Positions 61,744 through 64,000 of a DNA stretch of 64,000 nucleotides are shown in pieces (the stretch's first letter is position 1; each line of letters starts with the position of its first letter). A model generated the notes under the pieces. The model made no database searches, had not been told where the DNA came from, and was given only the letters and a program-made list of their open reading frames with translations. Made by a program: the position numbers and the translations under genes. The stretch is from an uncultured bacterium. Lineage in GTDB: Bacteria > Cyanobacteriota > Vampirovibrionia > Gastranaerophilales > Gastranaerophilaceae. Location: positions 124,001 through 188,000 of the forward strand of contig CASFTJ010000001.1 of the NCBI GenBank assembly GCA_949297715.1. Direction: 5' to 3'.

Positions 61744-62592
61744 ATGGTAGATGCAATTAACAACAACAGAGATGCCGTTTATACAGGCATAGGAGCAGGT
61801 GTAGGTGCTCTTGCCGGTGCCGGTTATGGTGCTTGGCTGTCAAAACCTCTATTAAAAGGTGACGCACCTTCAGATGCATTCGTAAGACGTTTTTATGACA
61901 ACGATGTAAAAAATGCTGCTGAAACAGCTAAAAAAGAATTTATAGAATCTGCAACATACAAAGCTGCAGGAGAAGACGTTACAAAATTATCAGATATTGT
62001 AAAAGGTAATCCTGCTAAATTTGGTATCAAAGCAGAAGAAGGTAAATCAATTGATGATGCAGTTAAAGCATTCGTAGGAGAAAACCCGAAAGCTGCTGAT
62101 TTAAAAGCAAAAATGGAAAAAGCTGTTTTTGAAAATGCAAATGTAGATAAGAAAAGCGGTAAAGAATTAACTAAATTGAAAAATGCATTTGCAAAACTTG
62201 GTGACAATGCCGATGAAAATGCTGTAAAAGAATTTGTTAAAAAACATGGTGAAATCCTAGGTGAACAAACTGACGGTACATCAGGTATAAAAACACTTGA
62301 AGCATTAAAAGCTAAAGTTGAAACAGTTACAAAACCGTTAACAGAAGCAAGTAAAAAAATCACTGACAACTTTGATGTTAGCAAAAACACCCTAAGAGAA
62401 TTACAAGAAGGGGCTAATGAAACACAAAAATCAGCATTAGAAGCAGTTAAGAAAGCCGCTAAAGAAACAAAACTTTGGGCTGGTGCTAAATGGGCAGCAA
62501 TCGGTTTAGCCGTACTTGGTGCTTGCTCTTACATCGGTTCTAAACTTACAACTCCTAAAGCTCCTGCTGAAAATAATCAGGAAAACGCATAA
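61744..62592 (+). CDS. Hypothetical glycine-zipper protein, MVDAIN family
   Basis: 282 residues from the ATG at 61744. MVDAINNNRDAV, then a glycine zipper (GIGAGVGALAGAGYGAWL, about 14-31), a long Lys/Ala/Glu-rich helical middle (30-235) and a second hydrophobic segment near the end (WAAIGLAVLGACSYIGSKL), followed by a short polar tail. The codon use is rich in GCT/AAA and the promoter is strong, so it may be abundant. Shares its first six residues with the protein at 12518. No function recognised. Confidence 0.7.
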   Translation: MVDAINNNRDAVYTGIGAGVGALAGAGYGAWLSKPLLKGDAPSDAFVRRFYDNDVKNAAETAKKEFIESATYKAAGEDVTKLSDIVKGNPAKFGIKAEEGKSIDDAVKAFVGENPKAADLKAKMEKAVFENANVDKKSGKELTKLKNAFAKLGDNADENAVKEFVKKHGEILGEQTDGTSGIKTLEALKAKVETVTKPLTEASKKITDNFDVSKNTLRELQEGANETQKSALEAVKKAAKETKLWAGAKWAAIGLAVLGACSYIGSKLTTPKAPAENNQENA

Positions 62593-62617
62593 GCAAAAAC
62601 CATATTTAAATTCATAT

Positions 62618-62651
62618 AAAAAATCCCGTCAATTAATTGACGGGATTTTTA
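62618..62651. terminator. Bidirectional terminator
   Basis: Perfect palindrome centred at 62634/62635 with core AATCCCGTCAATT and its complement, A-run before and T-run after. Ends the glycine-zipper gene on + and the CBS gene on -. Confidence 0.9.
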
Positions 62652-62717
62652 TATTGAAACTTTTTAAAATAACTAACTGACCAAACCAGAAATCAAACCT
62701 TAGAGCTTTAGCGTCAA

Positions 62718-64000
62718 TTATTCTTCTTCATCCTCTTTTTCTTCTTCTGAAGATTCATCAGGAGTCTGGATTATGTCGAGCTTTGTAATCCTTGCGCCGT
62801 CAATCTCTTTTACAATAAATGTTAAATTTTCAAACGTAACAGTATCATTGACTTCTGCAATTCTGCCCAAAAGCTTCACAACAAGCCCGCCGATTGTATC
62901 TATATCTTCATCGTCGATTTTGTTTTCGTTAATCTTAAAAAATTCTGCCATTTCATCAAGTCTTACCATAGCATTTGCTATATAGTGATTAGGCTCAATT
63001 TCAACGATATCGCAAATTTCTTCTTCTTCGTCAAATTCGTCCTGCACTTCGCCGAATATTTCTTCAAGAACATCCTCCAAAGTGATAAGCCCCGAAGTTC
63101 CGCCAAATTCGTCAATTACAATAGCCATCTGACCTTTGCGTTTCTTAAATTCCAGAACCAAATTATCCATCGTAATTGTTTCCGGCACAAGCATAACTTC
63201 TCGCTGCAAAGTCTTTATCGGCTTAACTTCATCTTTAATTGACAACGAAAATAAATCTTTAACATGTATTAAGCCTGTAATATGGTCAATATCACCATCA
63301 TAAACAGGATATCTTGTATACTGAGCATCTGCCGCAATTTTATTAAGCTCATCAAGCGTAATATCATCCGAAATACAAACCATATCAGTTCTTGGCACCA
63401 TAACCTGCTTTGCGGTTAAGTCTGAAAACTTAAATACATTATGCAAAATATCTTTTTCTGTTTCGTTCAAAACCCCGCCGTTGTAGCTTGCATTAACAAG
63501 CATATCAAGTTCCTCTGTAGAGTGAACCAGAGAGGCTTTGTGTTTGTGCGGAACGTGGAAAAGATTCAAAAGTGAATTTCCAAACCCGTTCAAAAGCCAG
63601 ATAAACGGTGTAAAAACAAAAGATATTGCCTGCATCGGTCTTGCAATCACAAGAGAAGTCTGCTCAGGATACTCAAGAGCGATTGATTTCGGAATTAATT
63701 CACCTATTACGACGTGTAAGAACGTAATCAAAGCAAATGATAAAGATACCGAAACCGTATGAGTTGCAACACTCTGGCTTATTCCCGGCAAAAATGCGAA
63801 AATCGGTTCAATTATTCTTGCCAAAGTGCCTTCCCCAACCCAACCTAATCCGATACTGGAGATTGTGACACCCAATTGAACCGCTGCAATAAATTTATCA
63901 AGATCTTTAATAGCTTCAAGCGCAATTTTAGCGTTAAAATTACCTTCATTCACAAGCTGCTCAATTCTGGTTTTTCTAACCTTTACCATCGCAAACTCTG
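62718..64000 (-). CDS. CNNM/CorC (hemolysin-related) CBS-domain protein, N-terminus outside window
   Basis: Reads in from the right edge; the frame is open through 64000 (EFAMVKVRKTRIEQL at the edge), so the first membrane helix is missing. Remaining parts: CNNM membrane domain (IAAVQLGVTISSIGLGWVGE, FLHVVIGELIPKSIAL), two CBS motifs (VMVPRTDMVCISDDITLDEL, VHVKDLF-type; VMLVPETITMDNLVLEFKKR then IVIDEFGGTSGLITLEDVLE), and a C-terminal CorC_HlyC domain. The tail is acidic (EEEKEDEEE). Likely magnesium/cobalt export or a related membrane function. Confidence 0.9.
   Translation of the reverse strand, partial: EFAMVKVRKTRIEQLVNEGNFNAKIALEAIKDLDKFIAAVQLGVTISSIGLGWVGEGTLARIIEPIFAFLPGISQSVATHTVSVSLSFALITFLHVVIGELIPKSIALEYPEQTSLVIARPMQAISFVFTPFIWLLNGFGNSLLNLFHVPHKHKASLVHSTEELDMLVNASYNGGVLNETEKDILHNVFKFSDLTAKQVMVPRTDMVCISDDITLDELNKIAADAQYTRYPVYDGDIDHITGLIHVKDLFSLSIKDEVKPIKTLQREVMLVPETITMDNLVLEFKKRKGQMAIVIDEFGGTSGLITLEDVLEEIFGEVQDEFDEEEEICDIVEIEPNHYIANAMVRLDEMAEFFKINENKIDDEDIDTIGGLVVKLLGRIAEVNDTVTFENLTFIVKEIDGARITKLDIIQTPDESSEEEKEDEEE

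Noticed and set aside
61893-62390. 165-codon minus frame inside the glycine-zipper gene
   Set aside because: Mirror of an Ala/Lys/Glu-rich gene, giving Phe/Ser/Ala runs; no start signals of its own.

Overview
The window is AT-rich bacterial chromosome (by eye about one third G+C) that uses the standard code, with TGA as stop. It is Gram-negative in character: KDO-8-phosphate synthase, a GDP-heptose pathway, Wzz/Wzx/Wzy-type polysaccharide genes, an SLBB export protein and OmpA- and SPOR-domain proteins. Several lineage-type hypothetical proteins (short N-terminal SFGG/SFTS/NFKS or MVDAIN motifs, glycine-zipper segments) make me favour an uncultured gut Cyanobacteria/Melainabacteria (Gastranaerophilales-like) genome. 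That placement is inference from protein style; no rRNA is present to settle it.

Layout. 0-8.3 kb: partial folP, two small membrane-associated unknowns, a radical SAM gene, zinc-ribbon peptides, cdd, a lone murT, then a YtxH/DUF948/YtxH group. 8.3-8.8 kb: an orphan CopG gene followed on its strand by a tandem hairpin array with CCTGA/TCAGG spacers. 9-12.5 kb: tight housekeeping operon pyrH-frr-cdsA-rnc-rpe. 12.5-17.4 kb: small lineage-specific proteins (one CheD-like), TspO, and tRNA-Gly(CCC) with a decayed copy of its 3' end 213 bp away. 17.5-19.6 kb: two glycosyltransferases. 20-24.5 kb: a cassette of two HgdB-like (DUF2229 / 'CoA protein activase') proteins flanking a PHP phosphoesterase, then a radical SAM gene and the polysaccharide export protein. 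27-30 kb: lipid kinase, radical SAM protein and PAP2 phosphatase. 30-46 kb: a large surface-polysaccharide locus (aldolase, Wzz, Wzx, broken acyltransferase, pyruvyl-transferase fusion, glycosyltransferases, polymerase, GDP-heptose genes, initiating sugar transferase). 46.5-49.3 kb: KdpE, a truncated KdpD and a truncated TrkH joined head to head. 49.6-64 kb: tRNA-Arg(ACG), HEAT protein, queC-DUF366-SPOR operon, gatB, SIS protein, kdsA-MBL-pheS operon, M16-like protein, MotB-like protein, sigma-28-type factor, a long-leader glycine-zipper protein and a partial CBS/CorC protein.

How it works together. GmhA, HddA and a fused HddC-GmhB can make GDP-D-glycero-D-manno-heptose. The WbaP-like transferase would start a lipid-linked glycan, the glycosyltransferases extend it, Wzx flips it, Wzy and Wzz polymerise it and set chain length, and the SLBB protein would export it. 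KdsA supplies the Kdo precursor for lipid A core.

Best candidates for something undescribed: the HgdB-like/PHP cassette without its ATPase, the CCTGA hairpin array, the stand-alone CheD-like protein, the structured 3' region with Shine-Dalgarno-like repeats at 14.1 kb, and the small tRNA-Gly repeat element.
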